Source: Sulfuritalea sp. (lineage in GTDB: Bacteria; Pseudomonadota; Gammaproteobacteria; Burkholderiales; Rhodocyclaceae). From it: a stretch of DNA of 63,413 bases. Where the stretch lies: NCBI GenBank assembly GCA_022842325.1, contig JALHPU010000025.1:1-63413 (forward strand). The letters are read 5' to 3'. The notes under the pieces are model-generated. The model had not been told where the DNA came from and ran no database searches. It saw only the letters and a program-made list of their open reading frames with translations. Shown here one piece after another: positions 16,082 through 26,035 of this stretch; positions within the stretch are counted from its first letter, which is position 1, and each line of letters starts with the position of its first letter. The position numbers were made by a program, and so were the translations under genes.

Positions 16082-16114
16082 TATTCTGTCGGCCGGGCCG
16101 CCGATTGCTTACAG
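16082..16114 (-). promoter_or_regulatory. Candidate ECF-type promoter upstream of the second arsS
   Basis: Minus strand: CTGTAAGCAATCG starts at 16114 and CGACAGAATA covers 16091-16082. The first block is near-identical to those of arsS and msrB, and the second shares CGAC at the same distance. Confidence 0.6.
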
Positions 16115-16158
16115 TCTGCCCGATCCGGCGGGGAAGCGGTGGCGGGCACGCTGCCGGC

Positions 16159-16186
16159 TTGAGGAATTCCTGCGCAGGTTTATAGT
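16159..16186 (+). promoter_or_regulatory. Candidate sigma-70 promoter for the DUF4126 gene
   Basis: TTGAGG at 16159-16164, 16-base spacer, TATAGT at 16181-16186; the start codon at 16226 is 40 bases downstream. Confidence 0.45.
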
Positions 16187-16225
16187 GGCACAATCCGTTT
16201 GTCTATCGACCGTGGAACACTGATC

Positions 16226-16855
16226 ATGGATCTCGCGCATTTGCCCCTCGACCTTGCCGGCCTGCTGGCACTGGCGGCCGGGCTGGGCTGGGCTTCCGGC
16301 CTGCGCCTGTACACAACCCTGTTCGTGGTCGGCCTGGCCGGCCGGCTGGGTTGGGTGGCGTTGCCGCCCGGCCTGCATCTGCTGGAACATCCCCTGGTGC
16401 TGGGCGCTGCCGGCGTCATGCTGCTGGTCGAGTTTTTCGCCGACAAGATTCCGCTGCTGGATTCGGTCTGGGACACTCTGCATACCTTCATTCGCATTCC
16501 TGCCGGTGCGGCGCTGGCGGCGCTGGTGTTCGGCGGCCAGGGCGTGGAATGGCAGACCGCGATGGCGCTGCTCGGCGGCACGCTGGCCGCCGGCACGCAC
16601 CTGACCAAGGCCGGCACGCGCGCGATGATCAACGCCTCGCCCGAGCCTTTCACCAACATCGCCGCCTCCTTCGGCGAGGACGTCGTGGTGCTCACCGGGC
16701 TGTGGCTGATGTTCGCCCATCCGTGGCTGATGCTGGCCCTGCTGCTGCTGGTGGTGGTGGCTGCCGCCTGGCTGCTGCCCAGGCTGTGGCGCGGCATCGT
16801 CGCCCTGGTGCGCGGCTTTTCGCTGCCGCGGCCGACGGCGGGCAGCCGTTCCTGA
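16226..16855 (+). CDS. DUF4126 domain-containing membrane protein
   Basis: The ATG at 16226 gives 209 residues (MDLAHLPLDLAGLLALAAGL). Five or so hydrophobic segments, with FASGLRLY-like WASGLRLYTT and the loop FADKIPLLDSVWDTLHTFIR, are the signature of DUF4126, an inner-membrane family of unknown function. STKAGTRA-type LTKAGTRAMINASPEP is also conserved. It is followed by a copy of the dispersed repeat and the CtaA gene, without overlap. Confidence 0.85.
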   Translation: MDLAHLPLDLAGLLALAAGLGWASGLRLYTTLFVVGLAGRLGWVALPPGLHLLEHPLVLGAAGVMLLVEFFADKIPLLDSVWDTLHTFIRIPAGAALAALVFGGQGVEWQTAMALLGGTLAAGTHLTKAGTRAMINASPEPFTNIAASFGEDVVVLTGLWLMFAHPWLMLALLLLVVVAAAWLLPRLWRGIVALVRGFSLPRPTAGSRS

Positions 16856-16893
16856 ACATCGCGCGGCGCCGTGATTCGCTCCCGCGCCGCGCC

Positions 16894-16923
16894 CCGTCAC
16901 CGTATCCCCAGCGCCGACTGTTG
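16894..16923 (+). repeat. Dispersed 25-base repeat, copy 3
   Basis: CCGTCACCGTATCCCCAGCG followed by CCGACTGTTG. It lies between the DUF4126 gene and the CtaA gene. Confidence 0.65.
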
Positions 16924-16931
16924 AAAAGGCC

Positions 16932-17870
16932 ATGGAAAGCCGTATTGCCCGCCTCAAGCGCATCCGATTCCTGGCGCTGCTGCTGACCGTTCTGTCGCTG
17001 GCGATCCTGCTGGTCAGCGGCTATATCCGCCTCAACAGCGCCGGCCTCGGTTGCAGTCCGTGGCCTTATTGCTACGGCCAGGTGCTGGTCGGCGGGGTGT
17101 ATGCGCACAGCGACACGGCGCGCATCCTGCACCGGCTGGTGGCGACGACGGCACTGCTGCTCGGCTTCGCGCTCGCCTGGCAGTGCCTGCGCCCGCACCC
17201 GATCCAGCCGCCGGCGCGTTACGCCACGGCGCTGCTGGTGCTGATGATCCTGCTCACCGTGGTCGGCATCTGGAGCGCCGACCAGCACCGGGTCTGGGCC
17301 AGCTTCTTCAACATCCTGGGCGGCGCCGGCCTGGTCCTGCTTTCCTGGCGCACCGTGCTCGCCGCCGGCGATGGCAATGCGCCGGCGCCGCGGCGCCCTC
17401 CCGCGGCCTTGCTGCATGCGGGGCTGGGCACACTGGCGCTGACCATGGCGTTGGGCGCCCTGATCGGCGCGCGTTACGCGGCGCTCGCCTGTCCCATGCT
17501 GACCGCCTGCGGCGACGCATCGTGGCCCACTGCCGCCGGCTGGGGTGCGCTCAATCCGTTTGCCCGCGTTGCCGTTGCGGCATCGCTGGGCGACGAGGGC
17601 GGCGTGGCGCTGCACCTGCTGCACCGCTACTGCGCCGTCGCGACCCTGCTGCTGCTCGGCGTCGGCGGCCTGCGGGCGCTGGTGCAGCCGGCATTGCGGG
17701 GCAGCGCGGGCCTGCTGCTGGCGCTGCTGCTGCTGCAATTCGCGCTGGGCGTGCTGACCGTGCTGAGCGGGCTCAGCCTCGGCCTGGCGATCGCCCACAG
17801 CGTCTGCGCCTCGCTGCTGCTGGCGGCAGGCATGCAGCTGCTGGTGCGCAGCAAGGCCAGCCCGGCCTGA
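16932..17870 (+). CDS. Haem A synthase, COX15/CtaA family
   Basis: A 312-residue integral membrane protein with eight predicted helices in two halves, each carrying conserved His residues (ARILHRLVATTA; LHLLHRYCAV). Its cysteine pairs (LGCSPWPYCYG near residue 40; ACPMLTACGD near 195) are typical of bacterial CtaA. The enzyme oxidises haem O to haem A for aa3-type oxidase. No cyoE or cox genes are next to it. The start has a short leader after repeat copy 3. Confidence 0.88.
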   Translation: MESRIARLKRIRFLALLLTVLSLAILLVSGYIRLNSAGLGCSPWPYCYGQVLVGGVYAHSDTARILHRLVATTALLLGFALAWQCLRPHPIQPPARYATALLVLMILLTVVGIWSADQHRVWASFFNILGGAGLVLLSWRTVLAAGDGNAPAPRRPPAALLHAGLGTLALTMALGALIGARYAALACPMLTACGDASWPTAAGWGALNPFARVAVAASLGDEGGVALHLLHRYCAVATLLLLGVGGLRALVQPALRGSAGLLLALLLLQFALGVLTVLSGLSLGLAIAHSVCASLLLAAGMQLLVRSKASPA

Positions 17871-17888
17871 AGCCGGCGGGGCCGCGGC

Positions 17889-20681
17889 TCACGCGGCGGC
17901 GGCGGTGTCGGCGTCCTGGCGCGACAGATAGTGGGCGAACTCGATCGCCGGCATCGGCCGCGAGAAGTAGTAGCCCTGGGCTTCCGCGCAATGGTGGCGG
18001 CGCAGGAAGGCCACCAGCTCCGCGTCCTCGACGCCTTCGGCAATGGTCTTCAGGTTGAGGCTCCGCGCCATCTGGATGATGGCCTTCACCATCAGCGCGT
18101 TGCCGGGATGGTTCTCCATGTCGCAGACGAAGGAGCGGTCGATCTTCAGTTTGTCGACCTTGAAGCGCGTGAGGTAGGACAGGCTCGAATAGCCGGTGCC
18201 GAAATCGTCGATCGAGAGCATCACGCCCAGCGCCTTGAGCCGCTGCAAGGTCGCCAGGACCTGGTCGGTATCGTGGATCAGGACCGACTCCGTCAGTTCC
18301 AGCTCCAGGCAGCCGGGCGGCAGGCCGGATTCGTCGAGCGCCTGGCGCACGCAGGCTTCGAGGTCGCCGCGCTTGAACTGGATCGCCGAAACATTCACCG
18401 CTATCACCAGTTGCGGCAGGCCCGACTTGCGCCATGCGGCAGCCTGGCGGCAGGCTTCGCGCAGCACCCAGGCGCCGATCGGCACGATCAGGCCGCTTTC
18501 CTCGGCGATGGTGATGAACTGGTCGGGCGCCAGGGTTCCGCGTTCCGGATGGCTCCAGCGGATCAGGGCTTCGGCGCCGATCACGGCGCCGCTGGCGAGG
18601 TCGATCTGCGGCTGGTAGTGCAGGCGGAACTCGCCGCGCTCCAAGGCGTAGAGCAGGCCGACGCGGATGCGCTGGTGTTCGACGGCATCCAGATTCATCT
18701 GTTCGGTGAAGAACCTGTAGGCGTTGCGCCCGGTTTCCTTGGCGTGGTACATCGCGGTATCGGCGCGCTTGAGCAGGGTTTCGATGTCGCGTCCGTCGTC
18801 GGGAAACACGGCAATGCCGATCGAGGTGGAGGTGGACAGTTCGTTGCCTTCGACATTGAAGGTCTCGGCCAGGGTCTCCAGGATCTTTTCGGTGACGATG
18901 GTGATGGCATCGGTGTCGTTGGCGTTGCCCAGCACGACGAGGAATTCGTCGCCGCCCTGGCGGCAGATGGTGTCGCTGTCGCGGATGCAGGTCATCAGGC
19001 GCGCGGCGACGGCCTGCAGCAGCAGATCGCCGATGGCGTGGCCGAAGGAATCGTTGATGGTCTTGAAGTTGTCGAGGTCGAGGAACATCAGCGCCGTGCG
19101 GCTGCCCGAGCGGTCGGCCAGGGCGATCGCCAGCTCCAGCCGTTCCATGGCCAGGCGGCGGTTGGGCAGGCCGGTCAGCGGATCGTGAAAGGCCATGTAC
19201 TCGATGCGCTCCTCGGCGAGCTTGCGATCGCTGATGTCGAGGAAGCCGACGATATAGTGCCCGGGCCGGTTTTCCGCATCGCGGATCACCGACACATGCA
19301 GCCATGCCGGATAGGTTGCGCCGTTGCGGCGCCGGTGCTGCAGCTCGCCCTGCCAGTGGTCGGCCTGCTTCAGGTCCTGGCCGATCCGGCGCGAAAATCC
19401 GCCCTCGTCCTGCTCGGCGCACAACACCTGCAGCGGCCGTCCGAGCACGTCGGCGGCGGCATAGCCGGTCATCTCGGTGAACGCACTGTTCACCGAGATG
19501 ATGTGCATCCCGGCGTCGGCGATGACGATGCTTTCCCAGCTGCGCTCGAACACCTTGGCCGAGAGCCGCAGTTTTTCGGCGCTCTCGGCGAGCGAGGTCT
19601 TCTGCTCGTTGATGTGGCTCTGCAGCAGGTTGAAGCTGTGCAGCAGGTGCCGGATCTCCTTGCTGCCCTCGGCCAGCAGGGGTTGCAGCGGCATCCGGCC
19701 CTGGGTCATCGCGTCCAGCGTGTTCGCCGCGCGCGACAGCGGCGTCAGCTGGCCATGCACGTAGAGCCAGAGCAGGAAGGGGATGATCAGCGAGGACAGG
19801 GCCGCGCCGAAGTAGATCTTGTCGCGGATCGCATTGATCGATTCGAAGGCGATGCTGGTCGGCAGCGAGGCGATCACCAGCCAGCCGGTGGTGCCCACGC
19901 GCCGCGCCGAACTGAGTTCCTCGACGCCGCTGGCGTCGAGCGCGACGCCGGAGCCCTCGTAGCCCTCGCGGTAGCGGTCGATCATGCGGCCGCTGCCCCT
20001 GGGCGGCAGCGGCTGCAGCAGCAGGGCGTGATTGGTCGACGCGACGAACAGCTGGTCGCGCAGCGAAACGACATGCAGGGTCTCCTCGGCGCGCAGCTTG
20101 CCCCCCGCCGCGACGGTGAACATGTCGTCGCCGGCGATGCGGATGGCGCCGACCATGGCCGCCACCACGCGCCCGTCGGCATCGCGGATCGGGGCGCCGA
20201 GCATGATCGTCGGCTGCCGTTCGAAGCCGTCGCGCTGCGGCGTGCCGATGGCCGGAATGCCGCGGTAGATGATCTTGCGGAAGAACTCGCGGGCCGGAAA
20301 ATCGAAGGCTTCGCCGCCCGGCTGCGGCCCCTGGGCCAGGATCGCCCCGCTGGCGGCGACCACCATCAATCCGCCGCCGAACATGCGGTACGGCGCCGCG
20401 CCCGCAGCGAGGAACTGACTGAGGCGCGCCGGCTGGGCCAGCCACTGCGGATCGAGCGTACGCGCCGCTTCTTCCAGCACCGCCAGGCGGTCCTTGGCGG
20501 CGATCTCGAGGCTGTCGGCAATGCGTTGCACGCGGGAATACTGGTGCGCGGTCAGGGCTGCCTCGAACTCGCTGCGGACATCCTTTTCCAGCTTGAATGC
20601 CAATGCCATCACCGTGCTGACGAAGAGCACGGCGGTGAACAGGCTTAGCTTTGCCTTGAGACTGAGCGAATTGCCATGCAT
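17889..20681 (-). CDS. Membrane-anchored sensor with PAS, GGDEF and EAL domains
   Basis: From the ATG at 20681, 930 residues. TM helix 1 (about 13-30) and TM 2 (about 300) bracket an extracytoplasmic sensor region. A HAMP-like stretch, then PAS (ESIVIADAGMHIISVNSAF, near 370), GGDEF with GGDEF intact, and EAL with EALIRW, DDFGTGYSSL and KIDRSF. Both catalytic motifs look intact, so it could make and break c-di-GMP. An upstream Met at 20762 is rejected. It follows the CDF transporter gene on the same strand by 140 bases. Confidence 0.93.
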   Translation of the reverse strand: MHGNSLSLKAKLSLFTAVLFVSTVMALAFKLEKDVRSEFEAALTAHQYSRVQRIADSLEIAAKDRLAVLEEAARTLDPQWLAQPARLSQFLAAGAAPYRMFGGGLMVVAASGAILAQGPQPGGEAFDFPAREFFRKIIYRGIPAIGTPQRDGFERQPTIMLGAPIRDADGRVVAAMVGAIRIAGDDMFTVAAGGKLRAEETLHVVSLRDQLFVASTNHALLLQPLPPRGSGRMIDRYREGYEGSGVALDASGVEELSSARRVGTTGWLVIASLPTSIAFESINAIRDKIYFGAALSSLIIPFLLWLYVHGQLTPLSRAANTLDAMTQGRMPLQPLLAEGSKEIRHLLHSFNLLQSHINEQKTSLAESAEKLRLSAKVFERSWESIVIADAGMHIISVNSAFTEMTGYAAADVLGRPLQVLCAEQDEGGFSRRIGQDLKQADHWQGELQHRRRNGATYPAWLHVSVIRDAENRPGHYIVGFLDISDRKLAEERIEYMAFHDPLTGLPNRRLAMERLELAIALADRSGSRTALMFLDLDNFKTINDSFGHAIGDLLLQAVAARLMTCIRDSDTICRQGGDEFLVVLGNANDTDAITIVTEKILETLAETFNVEGNELSTSTSIGIAVFPDDGRDIETLLKRADTAMYHAKETGRNAYRFFTEQMNLDAVEHQRIRVGLLYALERGEFRLHYQPQIDLASGAVIGAEALIRWSHPERGTLAPDQFITIAEESGLIVPIGAWVLREACRQAAAWRKSGLPQLVIAVNVSAIQFKRGDLEACVRQALDESGLPPGCLELELTESVLIHDTDQVLATLQRLKALGVMLSIDDFGTGYSSLSYLTRFKVDKLKIDRSFVCDMENHPGNALMVKAIIQMARSLNLKTIAEGVEDAELVAFLRRHHCAEAQGYYFSRPMPAIEFAHYLSRQDADTAAAA

Positions 20682-20821
20682 GACCAGGCTGGAAGATGCA
20701 GGTCTGAAGCGGAATCGGGACAGAAAAAGCCTACGCGCCGCGCGTAGCCGGCGACAGGGCATATGTCACAGAATTGCTCAGAAATTCCGCATGCCGAACT
20801 GTCTGCGCGCGGCCTGACAGC

Positions 20822-21724
20822 CTACGCGGGGTGCCGATCCAACTCCTGGTCGTCCATCGATACCGGATCTTCGACCGGTTCCAGGTGGGTGGTGACGTGG
20901 CAGTGCGGCACCACGCCGTGCAGGTCCTGCTCGATGCGCTCGGCCCAGTCGTGGCCGCGCTTGACGGTCCACTCGCCGGGGACCAGGATATGCACGCTGA
21001 CGAAGGACCGGCGCCCGGCCTGGCGCGTGCGCAGCGCGTGGTAGGCGATGCCGCTGGCGGCGTAGCTCTCCAGCCTTTGCGTGATCCGGTCGATCGTCTC
21101 GGCCGGCAGCGAGATGTCCATCAGGCCGGCGGTCGAGCGCCCCATCAGCTGCCAGCCGGTCCACACGATGTTGGCCGCGACCAGCAGCGCGACGCTTGCG
21201 TCCAGCCAGATCCATCCGGTCAGCCAGACCAGGCCGACGCCGAGGATCACGCCGGCCGAGGTCCACACGTCGGTCATCAGGTGGTGGGCGTCGGCCTCGA
21301 GCGTGATCGAGCGGTGCTCGCGGCCCGCGCGCAGCAGTACCGAGGCCGTGGCGAAGTTGATGATCGAAGCCGCCACCGAGACCAGCAGGCCGATCCCGAG
21401 CGCTTCCAGCGGGCGCGGATGCAGCAGCCGGTCGATCGCCGTGTAGGCGATGCTGAGCGCCGCGACGACGATCAGGAAGCCCTCGAAGGCGCTCGAAAAG
21501 TATTCGGCCTTGCCGTGCCCGTGGGGATGTTTTGCGTCCGGGGGCTGTGCCGCCAGCGTCAGCATCCACACCGCCATCAGCGCGCCGGCGAGATTGACGA
21601 AGGACTCGATGGCGTCGGACAGCAGGCCGACCGAGCCCGTCAGCCACCAGGCCGTTCCCTTGAGCAGGATGGTGGCTATCGCTGCCGCGACGGAAAGCCA
21701 GGCGTAGCGCCTGAGATCGATCAT
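20822..21724 (-). CDS. Cation diffusion facilitator (CDF) family metal transporter
   Basis: A 300-residue protein starting [15 protein letters not shown]. Six helices, with the metal-site pair in [17 protein letters not shown] (helix 2) and [16 protein letters not shown] (helix 5), [10 protein letters not shown] in the loop, and a cytosolic C-terminal domain ending in [13 protein letters not shown] proteins export zinc, iron or cobalt by proton antiport. The frame is open far upstream but the Met at 21724 starts the family homology. It lies downstream of pyruvate kinase on the same strand. Confidence 0.93.
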   Translation of the reverse strand: MIDLRRYAWLSVAAAIATILLKGTAWWLTGSVGLLSDAIESFVNLAGALMAVWMLTLAAQPPDAKHPHGHGKAEYFSSAFEGFLIVVAALSIAYTAIDRLLHPRPLEALGIGLLVSVAASIINFATASVLLRAGREHRSITLEADAHHLMTDVWTSAGVILGVGLVWLTGWIWLDASVALLVAANIVWTGWQLMGRSTAGLMDISLPAETIDRITQRLESYAASGIAYHALRTRQAGRRSFVSVHILVPGEWTVKRGHDWAERIEQDLHGVVPHCHVTTHLEPVEDPVSMDDQELDRHPA

Positions 21725-21792
21725 CGTGTGGAATCCCCGAGTGCGGACGGAAGGCTCCAGTTTACGCCGCGCCCGCGACCAACCGCTAGCCG

Positions 21793-23241
21793 TCAGACCC
21801 GCAGGATCTGCAGCAGCGGCGCGTTGCGCGCCACGTCGTCGCTGAAGCCGGAGACAAGCAGCACGCTGTGGCCGGTGCGGGTCAGGTCGCAACTGCGCGC
21901 GACGCGCCGGCTCAGCGTTTGCGAGTCGCGGTACTCGGCTTCGGTGGTGGTCATCGGCACGATGCCCCAGTTCAGCGCAAGGCGCCGGCACACGCTTGGG
22001 TTGGTCGACACCGCGATCAGCGGCGCGGTCGGGCGATGCGAGCAGATCACGCGCGCGGTGGTGCCGCTGCGCGTCGGGATGATGATGCCCTGCAGCTTGA
22101 GGTCGTGCGCCAGCGCGGTCGCGGCATTGGCGACGCCGTCGCGCAGGTCGAGTTCCTCGGTGCCGGCTACTTCGCCGGCGAGGAAGCTGCCTTGCTGCCA
22201 CTGGTAGCCTTCCACTTCGCGCAGCACGCGGTCCATCATTTCCACCGCGCGCAGCGGGTACTTGCCGCTCGCCGTCTCGGCCGAGAGCATCACCGCATCG
22301 GCGCCGGTGAGTGCCGCGTTGGCGACGTCGCCGACCTCGGCCCGCGTCGGCCGCGAATGGTCGATCATCGATTCCAGCATCTGCGTCGCCACGATCACGG
22401 CGCGGTTGTGGCGTCGCCCGAGGCGGATCAGTTCGCGCTGGATCAGCGGCACCTGCTCGGCCGGCATCTCGATGCCGAGGTCGCCGCGCGCCACCATGAT
22501 CGCGTCCGAGGCCTGGACGATGGCCTCGATGTTGTCCATCGCTTCCGGCGTCTCGATCTTGGCGATGATCGGCGTGTCGGCCCCGGCGCGCGCGATCAGG
22601 CGGCGCAGGCCGGCGACGTCCCTGGCGGTGCGCACAAACGACAGCGCCAGGTAATCGACGCCGAGTTCGATGGCGAACCTGGCGTCGGCGATGTCCTTGG
22701 GCGGCAGCGAGGAGGCCGAGACCTTCGAGTCCGGCAGGTTGATGCCCTTGTGGTCCTTGAGCAGGCCGCCGAAGATCACCTTGCAGCGCACGCGATCGCC
22801 CTCGATCGCCAGCGCCTTGAGTTCCAGGTTGCCGTCGTCGAGCAGGATGCGGTGCCCCGGCTGCACGTCGCGCGCGATGGCCTTGTATTGCGAGGCGATC
22901 AGGCCCGGCCCGCCCTTGTCCACGCGCGGATCGATGATCACCTCTTCGCCGGGGGTGAGCTTGAGCGGCCCGTCGGGAAACTTGCCGCAGCGGATCTTCG
23001 GCCCGCACAGGTCGGCGAAGATCGCCACATGGCGGTCGAGCTTTTTCGCCGCGGCGCGCACCTGGGCATACACCGCGCGGTGCGCCTCGTGGGTGCCGTG
23101 CGACATGTTGAGCCGCACCACATCGACGCCGGCCTTGAGCAGCTCTTCGATGATCTTGCGTTCGGAACTGGCCGGGCCCAGCGTGGCCACGATCTTGGTG
23201 CGGCGCCAGCGCAGCGCGATGCGGTTCTTCAGCAGCTCCAT
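21793..23241 (-). CDS. pyk: Pyruvate kinase
   Basis: From the ATG at 23241, 482 residues. [13 protein letters not shown] near residue 10 and [16 protein letters not shown] start the barrel; [11 protein letters not shown] carries metal and substrate residues; [13 protein letters not shown] belongs to the allosteric domain. Pyruvate kinase makes ATP and pyruvate from phosphoenolpyruvate. An upstream Met at 23283 gives a non-conserved extension. The gene stands between a small membrane gene and the CDF transporter gene. Confidence 0.96.
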   Translation of the reverse strand: MELLKNRIALRWRRTKIVATLGPASSERKIIEELLKAGVDVVRLNMSHGTHEAHRAVYAQVRAAAKKLDRHVAIFADLCGPKIRCGKFPDGPLKLTPGEEVIIDPRVDKGGPGLIASQYKAIARDVQPGHRILLDDGNLELKALAIEGDRVRCKVIFGGLLKDHKGINLPDSKVSASSLPPKDIADARFAIELGVDYLALSFVRTARDVAGLRRLIARAGADTPIIAKIETPEAMDNIEAIVQASDAIMVARGDLGIEMPAEQVPLIQRELIRLGRRHNRAVIVATQMLESMIDHSRPTRAEVGDVANAALTGADAVMLSAETASGKYPLRAVEMMDRVLREVEGYQWQQGSFLAGEVAGTEELDLRDGVANAATALAHDLKLQGIIIPTRSGTTARVICSHRPTAPLIAVSTNPSVCRRLALNWGIVPMTTTEAEYRDSQTLSRRVARSCDLTRTGHSVLLVSGFSDDVARNAPLLQILRV

Positions 23242-23354
23242 GGCCGTACCCTTTCTTCGCGAAGGCAGATGCCCGATCGCCATGCTACGCGAGTCGGCGA
23301 TTTCCTTGAAGCTTCACGCAGCCGGCGGCGGTTGCCGGTCGGCGCGCAATTGCG

Positions 23355-23576
23355 TCAGGGCTTCGCCTTGCTGCGCAGCGCAAACTTGATCCCGAGCAGC
23401 GCGGCCGGCAGCAGATGCCAGAACACGTCGAAGATGTCGATCGGTCGCGAGAGCCGGCCTTCCGCCAGCATGCGCGCCTTCTCGACCAGATGCGGCTCGG
23501 GCAGGAAGGGTGCGCCGAGCATGAACAGCGCGGCGGCGATCAGCAGGGGATAGGGAATCTTTTCCAGCCAGCGCAT
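23355..23576 (-). CDS. Small conserved membrane protein (73 aa)
   Basis: A 73-residue protein (MRWLEKIPYPLLIAAALFML) with two hydrophobic segments (about 9-22 and 48-66) separated by EPHLVEKARMLAEGRLSRP. I recall similar short proteins in betaproteobacteria annotated as RND-transporter-related, but no function is established. It precedes pyk by 113 bases on the same strand. A longer start at 23633 adds residues without membrane character and is rejected. Confidence 0.75.
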   Translation of the reverse strand: MRWLEKIPYPLLIAAALFMLGAPFLPEPHLVEKARMLAEGRLSRPIDIFDVFWHLLPAALLGIKFALRSKAKP

Positions 23577-23656
23577 CGATGCCTCTCCATGAATTACCCC
23601 TCGGCCGATCTGAATAGCCGGGGCGTTGCGCATTATCCCCCGGCCGTCGCCGGCCC

Positions 23657-23686
23657 GATCGCCGTACTACCAGCGCCGACTTTCGG
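23657..23686 (+). repeat. Dispersed 25-base repeat, copy 4
   Basis: GATCGCCGTACTACCAGCG followed by CCGACTTTCGG, between the small membrane gene and the DUF1631 gene. Confidence 0.7.
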
Positions 23687-23773
23687 GGAATCCGTTTCAG
23701 GCCAGTGCCGCGCGCGTTCCCGGTCCTGTTGAAGTCGCCGGAGCGCCGCCTGAGTGTTCTTGGCGCCTGATCC

Positions 23774-25894
23774 TCAGGCGCGCTTGTCCAGCGAATTGAT
23801 GGCGCCGTGTATGGCGCGTTCGAACATTGGCCGGTCGGGCAACACGATGCGCACGGTCTGGTTCCTCAGGCGCACCGCCAGGGCTTCCGGCGTGATGGAA
23901 ATGGCGCAGGCCGAGGCACTGTTGCTGAAGAGGAACATCGTCCGGCTGGGGTTGATCCAGGTCAGGCGTTCGCGGCGGCTTTGTCCCGCCGTGATGAAAT
24001 CGACCCAGTCGCCGCGCACCAGTTGCCTGACGCGGCGCAGGTCGGCGCGATCCGGCGTATTATCCGCGTCGAGCTCGCCGGCGCCGGGGAGCGAGATGTC
24101 CTGCACGTGGACGCCGGTCTTGGTGGCATGGCTGACCTGCAGGGTCGGCCCCGCGCTGCGCGCGCGCGGCTTTTCCTCCGGCGCCGGCGTCGACTTGGCC
24201 TTGGCGGCGGGGCGCTTCTGCTTTTCCGCGCGCAGCGCGGCGAGCTGCAGCTCGACCAGCGCGTCCATGAAGGTCTTGCGCTCGTCGGGCGCGGCGCCGA
24301 TCTCGTCGAAGCCGGCGTTGAGTTTCTTCAGCAGCCCGGGCAGTCTGGCGGCATGCCGCCTTTGTTCCCCCGGATCAAGCTTCGGCATTACGGCCCAGAT
24401 CAGCGCGACCGCGGTTTCCAGGGCCTCTTCGGTGGGCGGGCCGTCCTCCCCGAACTGAGAGATTCGTCCCTGTACCACGTCGCGCCAGTAGCTGCGCAGG
24501 AACTCTTCGATCTCGCGCGGCACCGTCGTCCCCAGCAGCCGCTCAATGCACTGGTTCGCCGCCCTTTGCGCGCGCATCTGGCCCACGCGGGTGAGGCGGA
24601 TTTCCTCCTCGCGGGCGTGCACCGCGGCGGCCAGCTCGCGGTCCTGCTGCTCCTCGATCTTCTCGCGCTCGGCGAGAAAGGCATCCAGCTCGGCGTTCGC
24701 GGCGTCGAACACGCCCACGTCGCCGTCGTAAGTAGTCTGAACCTTGTGGACCAGCTCCGACAGCTTGATATAGAAGGGGTCGTCGGCGTTGACCACCTTG
24801 CCCCAGCGGATGGCGACGGTCGAGATGCTGTCCAGGAAGCGCCGCGCCGGGTGACTGCGATCGGAGAAGAAGCGCTGGTTGGACATGGCCGCCTTCAGTA
24901 CCGTGGCCTGCAGGCGCGCCACCAGTCCCTTGATGCCGTCCGCGACATTCGGGTCGCCGAAGATATGGTCGAACAGCTCGGCGACGATGTCCAGCGAGAC
25001 GGCGTCCTGCGGGCGCACGTCGCGCGCGGCGGCGCTGTCGCGCGCCAAGCGCACGAGGTTGGTATGGGTGCCGACGGGGGCCAGCGGTGGCGCCGTCTGC
25101 AGCGTCTTCAGCGAGTCGAAGAGTTCCAGGCTGCTGCCCTCGGACCCGCTGGCGGCGCCTGCGCCATCCTTGCTGCGCGCTTTCACCAGGCGGTCGAGGG
25201 CACTCTCCATCTTGGCCGATTCGGCGGCCTGCTCCTGGGGGTCGACCAGCGTCATCTCGCGGTAGCTTTGCTTGAGGCGCGGCAGGATGCCGGCCTCGAT
25301 CAGGGCTTCGTTGACCACGCGATAAAGCTGGGGCAGTTCCGCAACGAGTCGCTCGCCGACCAGTCGCAGCAGCAGGATGCCGGCCTCCGCATCGTCGGTC
25401 ACCTCGGCGCAGGCGGCCTCGATGCAGGACCACAGTGACGCGAGCTTGAACGTCGTGTCGCCAGGACGCATGGCGGTGCGCAGCACCAGGTAGGAAATCC
25501 GCCGTTCCAGCGGGTTCGTCTCTTCGCGGCAGGCCGTGGTCAGGCGCTCGAGAACCTCGCGTGAGGCCAGCTGCAGGGCGACCTCGGCATCGTTGACGAT
25601 CTTCAGTGCTCGCGCGTCGCCATTGCCGTAGCCCGGCTTCGCCGCCTGTAAGGTACGCCCGGCGAGACTGGCCGCCAATGCCGGCGTCACCTTGCCCCAG
25701 TGCGCTTGCAGCGCGAGCTTCAGGGTCGCGGCGGCGGCGTGATTGCCTGGATCCTGGCTGGCATTGTCGCGCTCGCCGGCTTCCTGGATCAGCGCCGGCC
25801 CGAGTTCCTCGAACAGTTCGCACAAATCGCTTTCCATCTGCCCGCGGCAGCCGGCAACCAGCTGCGCCAGCGTTGCGGCGTCTTTTTCCGTCAT
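23774..25894 (-). CDS. DUF1631 family protein
   Basis: A 706-residue, largely helical, soluble protein. The region from about residue 380 (FLDSISTVAIRWG) through VGQMRAQRAANQCIERLLG and FLRSYWRDVVQ is the DUF1631 core. The last 100 residues (LVRGDWVDFITAGQSRRERLTWINPSRTMFLF) resemble the PilZ-like tail of this family. A role in c-di-GMP signalling is possible but unproven. No operon partner; it is flanked on both sides by dispersed repeats. Confidence 0.85.
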   Translation of the reverse strand: MTEKDAATLAQLVAGCRGQMESDLCELFEELGPALIQEAGERDNASQDPGNHAAAATLKLALQAHWGKVTPALAASLAGRTLQAAKPGYGNGDARALKIVNDAEVALQLASREVLERLTTACREETNPLERRISYLVLRTAMRPGDTTFKLASLWSCIEAACAEVTDDAEAGILLLRLVGERLVAELPQLYRVVNEALIEAGILPRLKQSYREMTLVDPQEQAAESAKMESALDRLVKARSKDGAGAASGSEGSSLELFDSLKTLQTAPPLAPVGTHTNLVRLARDSAAARDVRPQDAVSLDIVAELFDHIFGDPNVADGIKGLVARLQATVLKAAMSNQRFFSDRSHPARRFLDSISTVAIRWGKVVNADDPFYIKLSELVHKVQTTYDGDVGVFDAANAELDAFLAEREKIEEQQDRELAAAVHAREEEIRLTRVGQMRAQRAANQCIERLLGTTVPREIEEFLRSYWRDVVQGRISQFGEDGPPTEEALETAVALIWAVMPKLDPGEQRRHAARLPGLLKKLNAGFDEIGAAPDERKTFMDALVELQLAALRAEKQKRPAAKAKSTPAPEEKPRARSAGPTLQVSHATKTGVHVQDISLPGAGELDADNTPDRADLRRVRQLVRGDWVDFITAGQSRRERLTWINPSRTMFLFSNSASACAISITPEALAVRLRNQTVRIVLPDRPMFERAIHGAINSLDKRA

Positions 25895-26006
25895 TTCAGG
25901 CGTGGCCAGAGTGTCGAGGTGCCGAATTATCTCATCGCTAGCCGCCGCGCATATTTCGGGAATGCAAGGATTTCCGGTCCTCCAAGGGCTTTCGGGCGCC
26001 GGCCTT

Positions 26007-26034
26007 GTCGCCGTGGTACCAGCGCCGACTTTCG
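26007..26034 (+). repeat. Dispersed 25-base repeat, copy 5
   Basis: GTCGCCGTGGTACCAGCG followed by CCGACTTTCG, touching the 3' end of the EamA gene. Confidence 0.7.
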
Positions 26035-26035
26035 A

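Noticed and set aside
20822..23008. 728-codon minus-strand frame including the CDF transporter
   Set aside because: Its first 430 codons are a shadow of pyruvate kinase; only the part from 21724 shows CDF homology.
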